64,000 bases of DNA from CAWHYG01 sp963833505. Its GTDB lineage: Bacteria > Eisenbacteria > RBG-16-71-46 > CAIMUX01. Location: positions 186,001 through 250,000 of the forward strand of contig CAWHYG010000007.1 of NCBI GenBank assembly GCA_963833505.1, in the 5' to 3' direction. The notes below the pieces were generated by a model that searched no databases, had not been told where the DNA came from, and saw only the letters and a list, made by a program, of their open reading frames with translations. The translations under genes were made by a program, and so were the position numbers. Each line of letters opens with the position of its first letter. Position 1 is the stretch's first letter. This document shows positions 27,072 to 35,473 of the stretch, piece after piece.

Positions 27072-27102
27072 GCCGGGCTCCGCGTCCTGGCGCGGAGCCG
27101 GC
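27072..27102. terminator. GC-rich hairpin after the lamin-tail gene
   Basis: GCCGGGCTCCGCG (27072-27084) pairs with CGCGGAGCCGGC (27091-27102) around a 6-nt loop, with one bulge. There is no T-tract, so it may be a Rho-independent-like stop signal or only an RNA-stabilising hairpin. Confidence 0.4.
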
Positions 27103-27173
27103 TCCGCGCCGGGAGCCATCCGATCGCCCGACCCGCCCCTTCGGCCCGGTGCGATAGGAATCGCGGCGCACTC

Positions 27174-27202
27174 TTGCCGCTGCCGCGACCCTCTCCTATC
27201 AT
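27174..27202 (+). promoter_or_regulatory. Promoter of rfaE1, predicted to give a leaderless mRNA
   Basis: TTGCCG (27174-27179) and TATCAT (27197-27202) are separated by exactly 17 bp. The expected start of transcription, about 7 nt after the -10 box, falls on the A of the rfaE1 ATG at 27209. No Shine-Dalgarno sequence precedes that ATG, which fits leaderless translation. Confidence 0.6.
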
Positions 27203-27208
27203 GCCGGC

Positions 27209-28288
27209 ATGCCGTTTCCATCTCCCGATCGCCTGGAGTCGATCCTGACCGGTTTTTCCGGTCAGAAGGTGCTGGTCCTCGGCGACCTCATGCTGGATCG
27301 CTACGTCTGGGGAGACACTGCGCGCATTTCCCCGGAAGCGCCGGTCCCGGTCATCGAGGCGCGGGAAGAGACGGCCCGGCTCGGCGGCGCGGCCAACGTC
27401 GCCAGCAATATCCAGGCTCTCGGCGCAGAGCCGCTCCTGGTCGGCGTGACCGGAGCGGACAACTTCGGGCAGGAGCTGGTGCGCCTGCTTCGCGGCCGAC
27501 ACATCTCCGCCGGCTGGCTGGTGGCCGATCGGGGCCGCCGCACCACCACGAAGACCCGCATCCTGGCGCGAAACCAGCAGATCGTCCGGGTGGACCAGGA
27601 GGAGACCGCCGAGGTCAACGGCGCGGTCCTGGACTCGGTGCTGGATCGAGCCTCGGCCGCCCTCGAAAAGGCCGCGGCCTGCGTCATTTCGGACTACGGC
27701 AAGGGCGTCATCACGCGCGCTCTTCTCGAGAGCGTGCTCTCGGAGACGAAGTCCCGGGGGATCCCGGTCTGCGTCGATCCGAAGGAAACGCATTTCTTCT
27801 CGTATCGCGGCGTGGCCGTCATCACGCCGAACGCGGCCGAGGCGGGAACGGCTTTCGGCCGGCGGCTGCGGGATCTGCCGACCCTGCTCGCGGCGGGGCA
27901 GCGCCTGCGGTCGGAGCTGGGCTGCCGCGCCGTTCTGATCACCCGCGGCGAGCAGGGCATGACGCTTTTCCAGGAGGCGGGTCCGACGCTTCACTTCCCG
28001 GCCGTGGCCACCGAGGTCTTCGACGTCACGGGCGCGGGCGACACGGTGGTGAGCGTCTTCGCCCTCGCTCTGGCCGCCCGGGCCGAGCCGGCGGAAGCCG
28101 CCGCGATCGCCAATCATGCCGCGAGCCTGGTCATTCGCGAGGTCGGGACGTCGGCCACGACGGTGGAAGCGATCCGGCGCTCCTTCGTCGATCAGGGAGG
28201 GGCGGATCCCGAGGAATTGCGGGCGGACGGGCCACCGGACGGCGCGCCTGGAGGATCGCCGGATGGACCGATCGATTTCCGACCCTGA
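27209..28288 (+). CDS. rfaE1: D-glycero-beta-D-manno-heptose-7-phosphate kinase
   Basis: A PfkB/ribokinase-family enzyme of 359 residues that phosphorylates heptose 7-phosphate at C1 in the ADP-heptose pathway for the LPS inner core. It corresponds to the N-terminal half of HldE. Family marks are VLVLGDLMLDRYVWGD, ISPEAPVPVIEA, LGGAANVASNIQALG, CVISDYGKGV and the DVTGAGDT signature with catalytic Asp278. The C-terminal 30 residues are a Pro/Gly/Asp-rich tail that overlaps the following gene by 26 bp. The ATG lies at the predicted transcription start. Separate kinase and adenylyltransferase genes, instead of a fused hldE, are common outside Proteobacteria. Confidence 0.93.
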   Translation: MPFPSPDRLESILTGFSGQKVLVLGDLMLDRYVWGDTARISPEAPVPVIEAREETARLGGAANVASNIQALGAEPLLVGVTGADNFGQELVRLLRGRHISAGWLVADRGRRTTTKTRILARNQQIVRVDQEETAEVNGAVLDSVLDRASAALEKAAACVISDYGKGVITRALLESVLSETKSRGIPVCVDPKETHFFSYRGVAVITPNAAEAGTAFGRRLRDLPTLLAAGQRLRSELGCRAVLITRGEQGMTLFQEAGPTLHFPAVATEVFDVTGAGDTVVSVFALALAARAEPAEAAAIANHAASLVIREVGTSATTVEAIRRSFVDQGGADPEELRADGPPDGAPGGSPDGPIDFRP

Positions 28289-28844
28289 AGGGCTCCTGTC
28301 CCGCCCGGACCTGGCTCGCCGCTGCCAGGACCTTCGCCGCCGGAGCGCCCGGATCGTCTTCACCAACGGCTGCTTTGACCTGCTCCATGCCGGACATGTG
28401 CTCTACCTGGCTGAGGCGAGGGCCCTGGGCGACGTCCTCGTGGTCGGGCTGAATTCCGACACCAGCGTCCGCCTGCTCAAGGGGCCGACCCGTCCCTTCC
28501 AGGACGAGCGGGAACGGGCGCTCCTCTTGCTCTCCTTGCGCTCGGTCGACCTCGTTTCGATCTTCCCGGAACCCACCCCTTTGGAGTTGATCGGTGCCGT
28601 CCAGCCGGATATCCTCGCCAAGGGCGGGGATTATCGCCCGGAGGAGGTTGTTGGGCGGGAGGTGGTGGAAGCCGCCGGGGGTGAGATCCGTATCATCCCG
28701 TTCCATGCCGGATATTCGAGCAGCGCTCTGATCCGGTCCATTCTGCGATCGCTGTTCCCTGGAGGGCCGGCCCTAGAGCGGTCGCCAGGCGGGCGGCGCG
28801 CCGAGGGGATCCGCCGGGGACTGGCCGCGCGCCCACTCCTCTAA
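28263..28844 (+). CDS. rfaE2: D-glycero-beta-D-manno-heptose 1-phosphate adenylyltransferase
   Basis: 193 residues. It makes ADP-heptose from heptose 1-phosphate and ATP, the step after rfaE1, and corresponds to the C-terminal half of HldE. The nucleotidyltransferase HxGH motif is at His42-His45 in FTNGCFDLLHAGHVLYL. GLNSDTSVRLLKGPTRP, DILAKGGDY and IIPFHAGYSSSALI are the usual later motifs. The ATG at 28263 overlaps the end of rfaE1 by 26 bp, implying translational coupling. A basic tail of about 25 residues after the domain is not conserved in the family as I know it. Confidence 0.93.
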   Translation: MDRSISDPEGLLSRPDLARRCQDLRRRSARIVFTNGCFDLLHAGHVLYLAEARALGDVLVVGLNSDTSVRLLKGPTRPFQDERERALLLLSLRSVDLVSIFPEPTPLELIGAVQPDILAKGGDYRPEEVVGREVVEAAGGEIRIIPFHAGYSSSALIRSILRSLFPGGPALERSPGGRRAEGIRRGLAARPLL

Positions 28845-28920
28845 AACTCGAACTCGGACCGGTCGTCGTACCACGCTCCGGAAGCTGCCGGAACGGGAAG
28901 GGCGACCCTTGGGGGCTTCC

Positions 28921-30258
28921 ATGGCATCGACTTCGAAACGAAGGCTGATCGTGCTCGGCGCGGGCGGCCGGGACTTCCATAACTTCAACGTCTGCTTCCG
29001 GCATCGAGACGATGCGACGGTTCTGGCCTTCACGGCGACCCAGATTCCCGGGATCGAGAACCGCGTCTATCCGCCCAGTCTCGCGGGCGCCGGCTATCCC
29101 CAGGGGATTCCGATCATTCCGGAGGAATCCCTGCCCGCCTTTCTCAAGAAGAACCCGGCCGACGAGGCGATCTTCGCCTACAGCGACGTCTCGCACGAAT
29201 ACGTGATGCGGAAGGCCAGCTGGGTTTTGTCGATGGGGCTCGATTTCCGGCTCCAGAGCCCCGTTTCGACCCAGATCGCGAGCGCGCGGCCGGTCATCTC
29301 GGTGCTGGCCTCGCGGACCGGCGCGGGCAAGAGCCAGACCACGCGCAAGGTCTGCCGCCTGCTGCGCGAAGCGGGGCGCAAGGTCGTCGCCATCCGCCAT
29401 CCCATGCCGTACGGCGACCTGGCTCGCCAGGGGGTCCAGCGGTTCGAGACCGTGGCTGATCTCGCCCGGCACGAGTGCACGATCGAGGAGATGGAGGAGT
29501 ACGAGCCCCACGTCGTGGCCGGCACCGTGATCTACGCCGGCGTCGATTACGAGGCCATCCTTCGCGAGGCCGAGAAGGAGGCCGACGTCATCGTCTGGGA
29601 CGGCGGCAACAACGACACCTCGTTCTATCGGCCCGACCTCCAGATCCTGGTGGTCGATCCGCTCCGGGCCGGCGACGAGCTGTCCTACCATCCCGGCAAC
29701 ACCAACCTGCTCATGGCCGACGTCATCGTGATCAACAAGATCGACTCGGCGACCCTCGACCAGGTGAACGCGCTGCGCCGCAACATCGCGGCCTATGCGC
29801 CGGCCGCCCGGGTCATCGACGCCGCCAGCCCGATCTTCGTGGACGACTGGGAGAAGATCCGCGGCCGCCGGGTCCTGGTGGTGGAGGACGGGCCGACCTT
29901 GACGCACGGCGGGATGAAGATGGGCGCGGGCATCGTGGCCGCGCTCAAGTACGGGGCGAAGGAGATCGTCGATCCCCGGCCCTATCTGGTCGGCTCAATC
30001 CTCGAGACCTTCCGGAAGTACCCTGGCATCGGAACGCTGCTTCCCGCCATGGGGTACGGCGAAGAGCAGGTCCGCGATCTCGAGGCGACCATCCAGCGGA
30101 CACCGTGCGACCTGGTGTTGATCGGAACGCCGATCGATTTCCGCCGCGTGGTCAAGCTCGACAAGGACTCGGTGCGGGTCACCTACGAGCTGGAGGAGAT
30201 CGGCGAGCCGAAGTTGAAGGACGTCCTGGCGAAGTTCCTCGTCGGCGAAAACCGGTAG
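28921..30258 (+). CDS. Cyclic 2,3-diphosphoglycerate synthetase-like GTPase
   Basis: 445 residues from ATG 28921 (an in-frame TTG at 28909 is an alternative). The N-terminal Rossmann-like part starts RLIVLGAGGRDFHNFNVCFR and resembles the cyclic 2,3-diphosphoglycerate synthetase family. A P-loop follows, VLASRTGAGKSQTTRKVC, with Lys137 and Ser138. VIVWDGGNNDTSF corresponds to the Walker B/switch region and VIVINKIDSA to the NKxD guanine motif. In methanogenic archaea this family forms the cyclic phosphoanhydride of 2,3-diphosphoglycerate; bacterial members are mostly uncharacterised. It sits between the heptose genes and sucCD. Family assignment is firm, the reaction is not. Confidence 0.78.
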   Translation: MASTSKRRLIVLGAGGRDFHNFNVCFRHRDDATVLAFTATQIPGIENRVYPPSLAGAGYPQGIPIIPEESLPAFLKKNPADEAIFAYSDVSHEYVMRKASWVLSMGLDFRLQSPVSTQIASARPVISVLASRTGAGKSQTTRKVCRLLREAGRKVVAIRHPMPYGDLARQGVQRFETVADLARHECTIEEMEEYEPHVVAGTVIYAGVDYEAILREAEKEADVIVWDGGNNDTSFYRPDLQILVVDPLRAGDELSYHPGNTNLLMADVIVINKIDSATLDQVNALRRNIAAYAPAARVIDAASPIFVDDWEKIRGRRVLVVEDGPTLTHGGMKMGAGIVAALKYGAKEIVDPRPYLVGSILETFRKYPGIGTLLPAMGYGEEQVRDLEATIQRTPCDLVLIGTPIDFRRVVKLDKDSVRVTYELEEIGEPKLKDVLAKFLVGENR

Positions 30259-30291
30259 CCGGGCGGGGGACGGGGAGAATCAGCGGCGGGG

Positions 30292-30395
30292 AGCGCCGCC
30301 GAACGGCCCGGACGCGAAGTCGGCGGGAGCGCCGGCGAACGGGCCCGGGCGTGAAGTCGGCGGGCAGCGCCGCGGAAGGGCCCGGGCGCGGCGGC
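30292..30395. repeat. Short tandem repeat upstream of sucC, unit about 36-38 bp, three copies
   Basis: AGCGCCGSCGAACGG-type units starting at 30292, 30328 and 30366 share GGCCCGGRCG and GAAGTCGGCGGG segments; the third copy is shorter and more diverged. They fill most of the 183-bp gap before sucC. The sequence is very GC-rich and shows no reading frame of normal composition. Confidence 0.7.
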
Positions 30396-30441
30396 GCGCC
30401 TCCGTGGGCACAAGCAGTCCGAGGGGACTGGAGGAGGTTCG

Positions 30442-31575
30442 GTGAACATCCATGAATACCAGGCCAGGGAGATCTTCCGGGCTCACGGGATCCCCGTGCC
30501 CGGAGGCGAAGTGGCTTCGACCCCCGAAGAGGTCGAGGCCGTCGCCGCCCGGTTGGGCGGGCCGGTGGTGATCAAAGCGCAGGTGCACGCCGGCGGTCGA
30601 GGGAAGGCCGGAGGCGTCAAGCTGGCCTCGAGCCCCAAGGAAGCCCGGGAGAAGGCGACCGCCATCCTGGGGATGGAGATCAAGGGCCTCAAGGTGCAGA
30701 AAGTGCTGGTGGCGCCGGCCCAGGACATCGCGCACGAGTACTACCTCGGGGGCGTGCTCGACCGCCAGGAAGGGCTGCCGCTCCTGATGGTCTCCCGGGA
30801 GGGAGGCATCGACATCGAAGAGGTGGCCCGCACCAAGCCGGCCGCCATCCATCGGCGTCATTTCGATCCGGTCGGCGGGCTCCACGGCTTCGAGGCGCGC
30901 GGCCTGGCCTACGCCATCGAGTCCGACCCGAAGACGGCAGGGCAGATTGCCGCCATCCTCCAGAAGCTGGCGCGCGCGTTCGTGGCGGTCGACGCATCGC
31001 TGGCCGAGATCAACCCCCTGATCCTCACGCGGGGCGGGGACGTGGTGGCCCTCGACGCCAAGATCAACCTGGACGACAACGCCCTTTTCCGGCACCCCGA
31101 GCTGGCCGCGCTTCGCGACCTTTCGGCGGAGCTTCCCGAAGAGGATGTGGCGCGCAAGCAGGGTCTCTCCTACATCAAGCTCGACGGCAACATCGGATGC
31201 GTGGTCAACGGCGCCGGTCTGGCCATGGCGACCATGGATCTGGTCAAGCACTCCGGCGGGATGCCGGCCAACTTCCTCGACATCGGCGGATCCTCCGATC
31301 CGGAGAAGGTGGTCACCGCGATCCGCATCATCACCGCAGATCGCAATGTGCGCTCGATCCTCTTCAACATCTTCGGCGGGATCACGCGCTGCGACGACGT
31401 GGCCAAGGGGCTCAAGGAGGCGGTCACCCGCACCGGGGTCAAGCTCCCGATCGTGATCCGGCTGACCGGCACGAACGAGGCCGAGGCCCGCGAGATTCTG
31501 AAGGGGACGCCCGGGTTGACCTCGGCCGAGTCGATGGACGAGGCGGTCCGGCTCGCGGTCGAGTTGGCGGTCTGA
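30442..31575 (+). CDS. sucC: Succinyl-CoA synthetase (ADP-forming) beta subunit
   Basis: 377 residues from a GTG with a strong GGAGGAGG ribosome-binding site. It forms the nucleotide-binding subunit of the citric-acid-cycle enzyme that interconverts succinyl-CoA and succinate with ATP or GTP synthesis. It starts MNIHEYQAREIFRAHGIPVP as in the family. The ATP-grasp region has VVIKAQVHAGGRGKAGGVKL, the binding-site residues lie in EINPLILTRGGDVVALDAKI, and the C-terminal CoA-ligase part has NGAGLAMATMDLVKHSGG and NIFGGITRCDDVAKG. The sucD gene follows after 14 bp. Confidence 0.97.
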   Translation: MNIHEYQAREIFRAHGIPVPGGEVASTPEEVEAVAARLGGPVVIKAQVHAGGRGKAGGVKLASSPKEAREKATAILGMEIKGLKVQKVLVAPAQDIAHEYYLGGVLDRQEGLPLLMVSREGGIDIEEVARTKPAAIHRRHFDPVGGLHGFEARGLAYAIESDPKTAGQIAAILQKLARAFVAVDASLAEINPLILTRGGDVVALDAKINLDDNALFRHPELAALRDLSAELPEEDVARKQGLSYIKLDGNIGCVVNGAGLAMATMDLVKHSGGMPANFLDIGGSSDPEKVVTAIRIITADRNVRSILFNIFGGITRCDDVAKGLKEAVTRTGVKLPIVIRLTGTNEAEAREILKGTPGLTSAESMDEAVRLAVELAV

Positions 31576-31589
31576 AGGGAGGTGCCGGC

Positions 31590-32465
31590 ATGAGCATTCT
31601 GATCGACGAAAGGACGAAGCTGGTGGTGCAGGGGATCACCGGACGGGACGGCTCCTTCCACGCACGGGCCATGAAGGCGTACGGAACCAACGTGGTGGCC
31701 GGTGTGACGCCGGGCAAGGGAGGCGGATCCCTCGACGGCATCCCGATCTTCAACACGGTGCGCGAAGCGGTCGCGGAGACCGGGGCGAACGCCTCCGTCA
31801 TCTACGTCCCGCCGGCCGCCGCTCCCGACGCCATCCTTGAGGCGGCCGACGCCGGGGTCGGCCTGGTGGTGGCGGTGACCGAAGGCATCCCGACCCTCGA
31901 CATGGTTCCGGTGATCCGCGAGCTCCGGGCCCGCGGCTGCCGGCTGGTTGGGCCCAACTGCCCGGGCCTGATCTCGCCCGGCAAGGCCAAGGTCGGCATC
32001 ATGCCGGGAGACATCCATCGTCTCGGGCCGGTCGGGGTCGTGTCGCGAAGCGGAACCCTCACGTACGAGATGGTTCACCAGCTCACGAAGAACGGGATCG
32101 GACAATCGACCTGCATCGGGATCGGCGGAGACCCGATCGTCGGCACGACCTTCATGGACGTGCTGCCGCTCTTCCAGGCCGACCCCGAGACCAAGGCGGT
32201 CGTCATGATCGGCGAGATCGGAGGCACCGCCGAGGAAGAGGCGGCCGCCTACATCCGGGAGAAGATGACCAAGCCGGTGGTCGGATTCATCGCCGGACAG
32301 ACCGCTCCTCCGGGCAAGCGCATGGGCCATGCGGGCGCCATCATCGCGGGGGGCAAGGGCACCGCGGCGGAGAAGATGCAGGCCCTGGGCGCGGCCGGGA
32401 TTCCGGTGGCCATGATCCCATCCGAGGTGGGGCCGCTGATCCGGCGCGCGCTCAATCTGTCCTGA
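31590..32465 (+). CDS. sucD: Succinyl-CoA synthetase alpha subunit
   Basis: 291 residues from ATG 31590, with GGGAGGTG upstream. The CoA-binding Rossmann domain begins SILIDERTKLVVQGITGRDG and contains GVTPGKGG. The ligase domain has GPNCPGLISPGKAKVGIMPG, SRSGTLTYEMVHQLT and GIGGDPIVGTTF. The phosphorylated catalytic His is His247, in GHAGAIIAGGKGTA. It works as a heteromer with the SucC subunit encoded immediately upstream. Confidence 0.97.
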   Translation: MSILIDERTKLVVQGITGRDGSFHARAMKAYGTNVVAGVTPGKGGGSLDGIPIFNTVREAVAETGANASVIYVPPAAAPDAILEAADAGVGLVVAVTEGIPTLDMVPVIRELRARGCRLVGPNCPGLISPGKAKVGIMPGDIHRLGPVGVVSRSGTLTYEMVHQLTKNGIGQSTCIGIGGDPIVGTTFMDVLPLFQADPETKAVVMIGEIGGTAEEEAAAYIREKMTKPVVGFIAGQTAPPGKRMGHAGAIIAGGKGTAAEKMQALGAAGIPVAMIPSEVGPLIRRALNLS

Positions 32466-32580
32466 GCCCGGAGCGCCGGTTCGGATAGGCTGGCCGGGGG
32501 GCCGGATGTTCGGGACGTGCGGCGTCCTGTGCCGGCCCCGGCGCGGTGGGGCCGCGGGTTCGGCAAGGAAGGAGGCAGGA

Positions 32581-32997
32581 TTGGATCGGACACTCATGAT
32601 GATCAAGCCCGACGCGGTGGAGCGGCGGCTCATCGGCCGGATCCTGGAACGCGTGGAATCGGCCGGGCTGAGCGTCGCTCGACTGCGGATGGCGCGCCTC
32701 ACCGAGGCTGAGGCCCGGGCCTTCTATCGGGTGCACGAGGGAAAGCCGTTTCTCGATTCCCTGGTCGCCTTCATGTCCTCCGGCCCCGTGGTCGTCCTGG
32801 TGGTCGAGGGGGAGAACGCCGTCCGCCGCCTCATGGACCTGATCGGTCCGACCGATCCGGCCAAGGCCGAACCCGGCACGATCCGCCGGGACTTCGGACT
32901 GTCCATCGAGAAGAACTCCGTTCATCGTTCCGATTCGACGGAGACCGCCGAGAGCGAGATCGCGTTCTTCAAGCTCGGGCTGGAGCTTCGAAGCTGA
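32581..32997 (+). CDS. ndk: Nucleoside diphosphate kinase
   Basis: 138 residues, the standard size. It transfers the gamma-phosphate among nucleoside triphosphates. The start is a TTG at 32581 preceded by AAGGAGG, giving TLMMIKPDAVERRLIGRI, the usual N-terminus; the frame is open 25 codons further up but without family similarity. YRVHEGKPFLDSLVAFMSSG and the active-site motif NSVHRSDS (phosphohistidine His115) are present, followed by ESEIAFF. One substitution is visible: the common NAVHGSDS has Arg in place of Gly. Confidence 0.96.
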   Translation: MDRTLMMIKPDAVERRLIGRILERVESAGLSVARLRMARLTEAEARAFYRVHEGKPFLDSLVAFMSSGPVVVLVVEGENAVRRLMDLIGPTDPAKAEPGTIRRDFGLSIEKNSVHRSDSTETAESEIAFFKLGLELRS

Positions 32998-33015
32998 AGC
33001 GCGGAGGAGACTCCA

Positions 33016-33567
33016 GTGAACCCATCCGGGCCCTTCGTGCTGTCGCTGCACGACCTCGAAGAGGGGGAGACGCACCTGGAGATGGTCGGAACCGGTTCCG
33101 ACCTGGAACTCTCGCGGGACGAGCTGGCGCTGTCCCAGCCGGTCGTGCTGCGCGCCAAGGTCTTCCGGGCCGCCTACCATGTGGAGGTCCAGGGGACCCT
33201 CCTGACGACCGCGGATCTGGTCTGTGATCGCTGTCTCGAACCGATCCGGCGCGCGCTCGAGATCCCGTTTCGGGTATTCTCCGAGCGGCAGGAGACCCGG
33301 GACCACCGGACCAGACAGGAAATGCGTGAAGAGGATCCCGGGATCGTCTACCATGATGGGCAGTTTGTGGTTCTGACCGACGAAGTGAGACAGGAGCTTC
33401 TGGTGGAGAAGCCCTGGCACGTCGTCTGCCGGCCGGACTGCCTGGGGCTCTGCCCGCGCTGCGGAGGCAACCGCAACGTGAGCGGCTGCACCTGTCCGGA
33501 TCGCCGGGATCAGGACAGCCCCGACGCGGAACGCATGGACTCGAAACCAAGAATTGAGTCGGAGTAG
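33016..33567 (+). CDS. DUF177 / YceD family protein, zinc-ribbon-like
   Basis: 183 residues, from a GTG with a GGAGGAG ribosome-binding site. DUF177 proteins are usually encoded directly before rpmF and are linked to ribosome assembly and rRNA stability. The family core is visible in RAKVFRAAYHVEVQGTLLTT and VCDRCLEPIRRALEIPF. The C-terminal PDCLGLCPRCGGN motif and CTC form a Cys cluster. In this genome a group II intron lies between it and rpmF. From the predicted intron end at 33558, the last three codons and the TAG stop appear to be intron sequence, so the original C-terminus was probably different. Confidence 0.85.
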   Translation: MNPSGPFVLSLHDLEEGETHLEMVGTGSDLELSRDELALSQPVVLRAKVFRAAYHVEVQGTLLTTADLVCDRCLEPIRRALEIPFRVFSERQETRDHRTRQEMREEDPGIVYHDGQFVVLTDEVRQELLVEKPWHVVCRPDCLGLCPRCGGNRNVSGCTCPDRRDQDSPDAERMDSKPRIESE

Positions 33568-35473
33568 GAACCATGGTCACCCATAGCCCCCTCCACAGAA
33601 CCGGACGAGCGGGACTACCGCATCCGGCTCCCACCTTGGGTCATCACGCCCAGGCGCTGATTGGGCCAGGGTTGACAGATCCGGGGAATTGGGAGCCATT
33701 GAGTCACCAAGCGTTTCCATCGGACGACCGTGAGCCGCGTCGTCTGACTTCGGCGGCGGAGACTCCGCCCCCATCGCCAGGACACCGCGTTGCGGAAGGC
33801 CGAGAGGGCCGGTCCGTTTCGAGGCACCCCGTAATAGCGGTAGTGCCCGAGCAGGACCGTCCGCAGGTAGGCTCCTTGGTCCGGGACGGGGTCGTGCAGT
33901 CGCCTCCGGAGTTCGCTGCCGATCTCCTTGAGCTTCGCCTGCCACCGCTTGCGCATCGTCTGCCGCAGCACCGTGAACTTCCCCCGCCGGGTCTTCCCGC
34001 AATGTGCGTGAAGCCAAGGAAGTTGAAGGTCGGGGGCTTCCCGTCCCCCCGATCGCGTCGGTTCTTCTCGGCGAAGCGACCGAACTCGATCAGGCGGGTC
34101 TTTTCCGGGTGCAGCTCCAGCCCGAACTTTGCGAAGCGTTCGCGCAGCTCGACCAGGAACCGCTCGGCCACGTCTCGATGCTGGAACCCAACCACGAAGT
34201 CATCGACAAAACGCACCACGACCACGTCGCCGCGCGCTTGCTTCGTTCTCCATCGCTGGATCCACAGGTCGAGAGCATAGTGCAGGTAGACGTTGGCCAG
34301 GAGGGGACTGATCGACCCGCCCTGAACCGTGCCCACCCTCCCGGCGATGCGCTTCCCCTCCTCCAGCACGCCGGCCTTGAGCCACTTCAGGATCAAGCGC
34401 ACGACCCGCTGGTCCGCGATCCGGTGCTCGATGAATTTCCGCAGCCATCCATGGTCGAGGGTATCGAAGAACGACCGGATGTCGGCGTCGAGCACCCAGC
34501 TCACCTTCTTCCGTTCGATCCCGACCGTGAGTGCATCCAGCGCTTGATGCGGGCTGCGTCCCGGTCGGGAACCATAGGAAAATCCGAGGAAGTCGATTTC
34601 GTAGATGGCGTTCAACACCTCGACCACCGCACGCTGGACGATCTTGTCCTCCAGCGTCGGAACTCCGAGCGGCCGCTGCCGCCCGTCGGTCTTGGGGATG
34701 TACGCTCGCCGAACCGGCTTCGCCCGATACGCTCCTCGCTTCAGCCTTTCGGAAAGGTCTCGGAGGTTCTCTTCCAAGTTTTCCCCGTAGTGCTGCCAGG
34801 TCTCGCCGTCGATTCCTGCCGCCGCGTTCTTCTTCAGGGCGAAGTAGCCCGCGCGCAGTCGATCCACGTCGTAGACATGGTGCAGGAGCGTGGTGAACCG
34901 CTGTTTCCTGTCCTTTCTTGCCGCCTGTCGTACCCGCTCCAGTCCGCTGGGCACGCACTCCCGGCTCTGTGTCCGGTGCGTGTCGGCTTCGAGCGAGTTC
35001 CCCTTGGCCCGACCCCTTCCCTCCATCACCTCCGCCACCGGTCGCCCGGCACCGTTCGGCGACTTCCCCGGTACTACGGGTCGGTCCGACCTCCCACCTT
35101 CGTCCATCATCGGCGTGCGCCTTTCGGCTTCCCGATGCGGTCTGGGCATACCCTGCTTCCAGACGAGGGCGGGATCTCCCGGTTCCCATGCAAGGTGACT
35201 CCGAACGTGCTCAGGGCCTCTGACCGCGCGGGGTCCCTCGGCGTCTCGCCATGGCGACGCCCAGGGTGTGGCCTTCCGCTAACCTCCACAGCGTCGGCAC
35301 CCCGAAGTGATTCATGGATTACGCGGCTCAATACCCGGCCCGCCCGTACCCCTGTCAACGCTTCACTCCCGGCCTCGCGGCCGACAGCGCATGACTCGGG
35401 GCCATCGTGGGTGGCTGGCCCTTCGATGTATGACTCTTTCATTCACTTCACCTCGCCGGTTTGACCGGCGCAC
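33558..35473 (-). mobile_element. Group II intron with internal reverse transcriptase, antisense to the host operon
   Basis: On the minus strand the element begins GTGCGCCGG at 35473, the group II 5' consensus, and runs into a long structured domain I region (35150-35473). Near the other end, domain V is recognisable as GAGCCGGATGCGG with a closing GTCCGGTTC. It is followed by a domain VI hairpin (GGAGGGGGCTATGG, GTGA loop, CCATGGTTCC) with a bulged A in TACTCC and a terminal GAC at 33558. EBS1 (GGAGGT, plus positions 35282-35287) can pair over 6 bp with IBS1 (GCCTCC) immediately before the 5' end. The intron sits between the DUF177 gene and rpmF in the opposite orientation. Boundaries are inferred from consensus, not by alignment. 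Confidence 0.85.
33615..35149 (-). CDS. ltrA: Group II intron reverse transcriptase/maturase (LtrA-like), frameshifted
   Basis: The RT domain is clear: NAAAGIDGETWQHY, AYIPKTDGRQRPLGVPTLEDKIVQ-type block 2, GFSYGSRPGRSPHQAL, WVLDADIRSFFDTLDH, GTVQGGSISPLLANVYLHY and the catalytic box RFVDDFVVGF (FVDD in place of the usual YADD). After FNFLGFTHIAG the frame turns Ser/Arg-rich. Meanwhile the frame one base off continues with GKFTVLRQTMRKRW and the group II maturase end GHYRYYGVPRN to a stop at 33615. Restoring one A in the GGGAAGACC run (plus 33994) joins the two halves exactly. Either the copy is inactivated by a 1-base deletion or the sequence has an error. No C-terminal HNH endonuclease is apparent. 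Confidence 0.82.
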
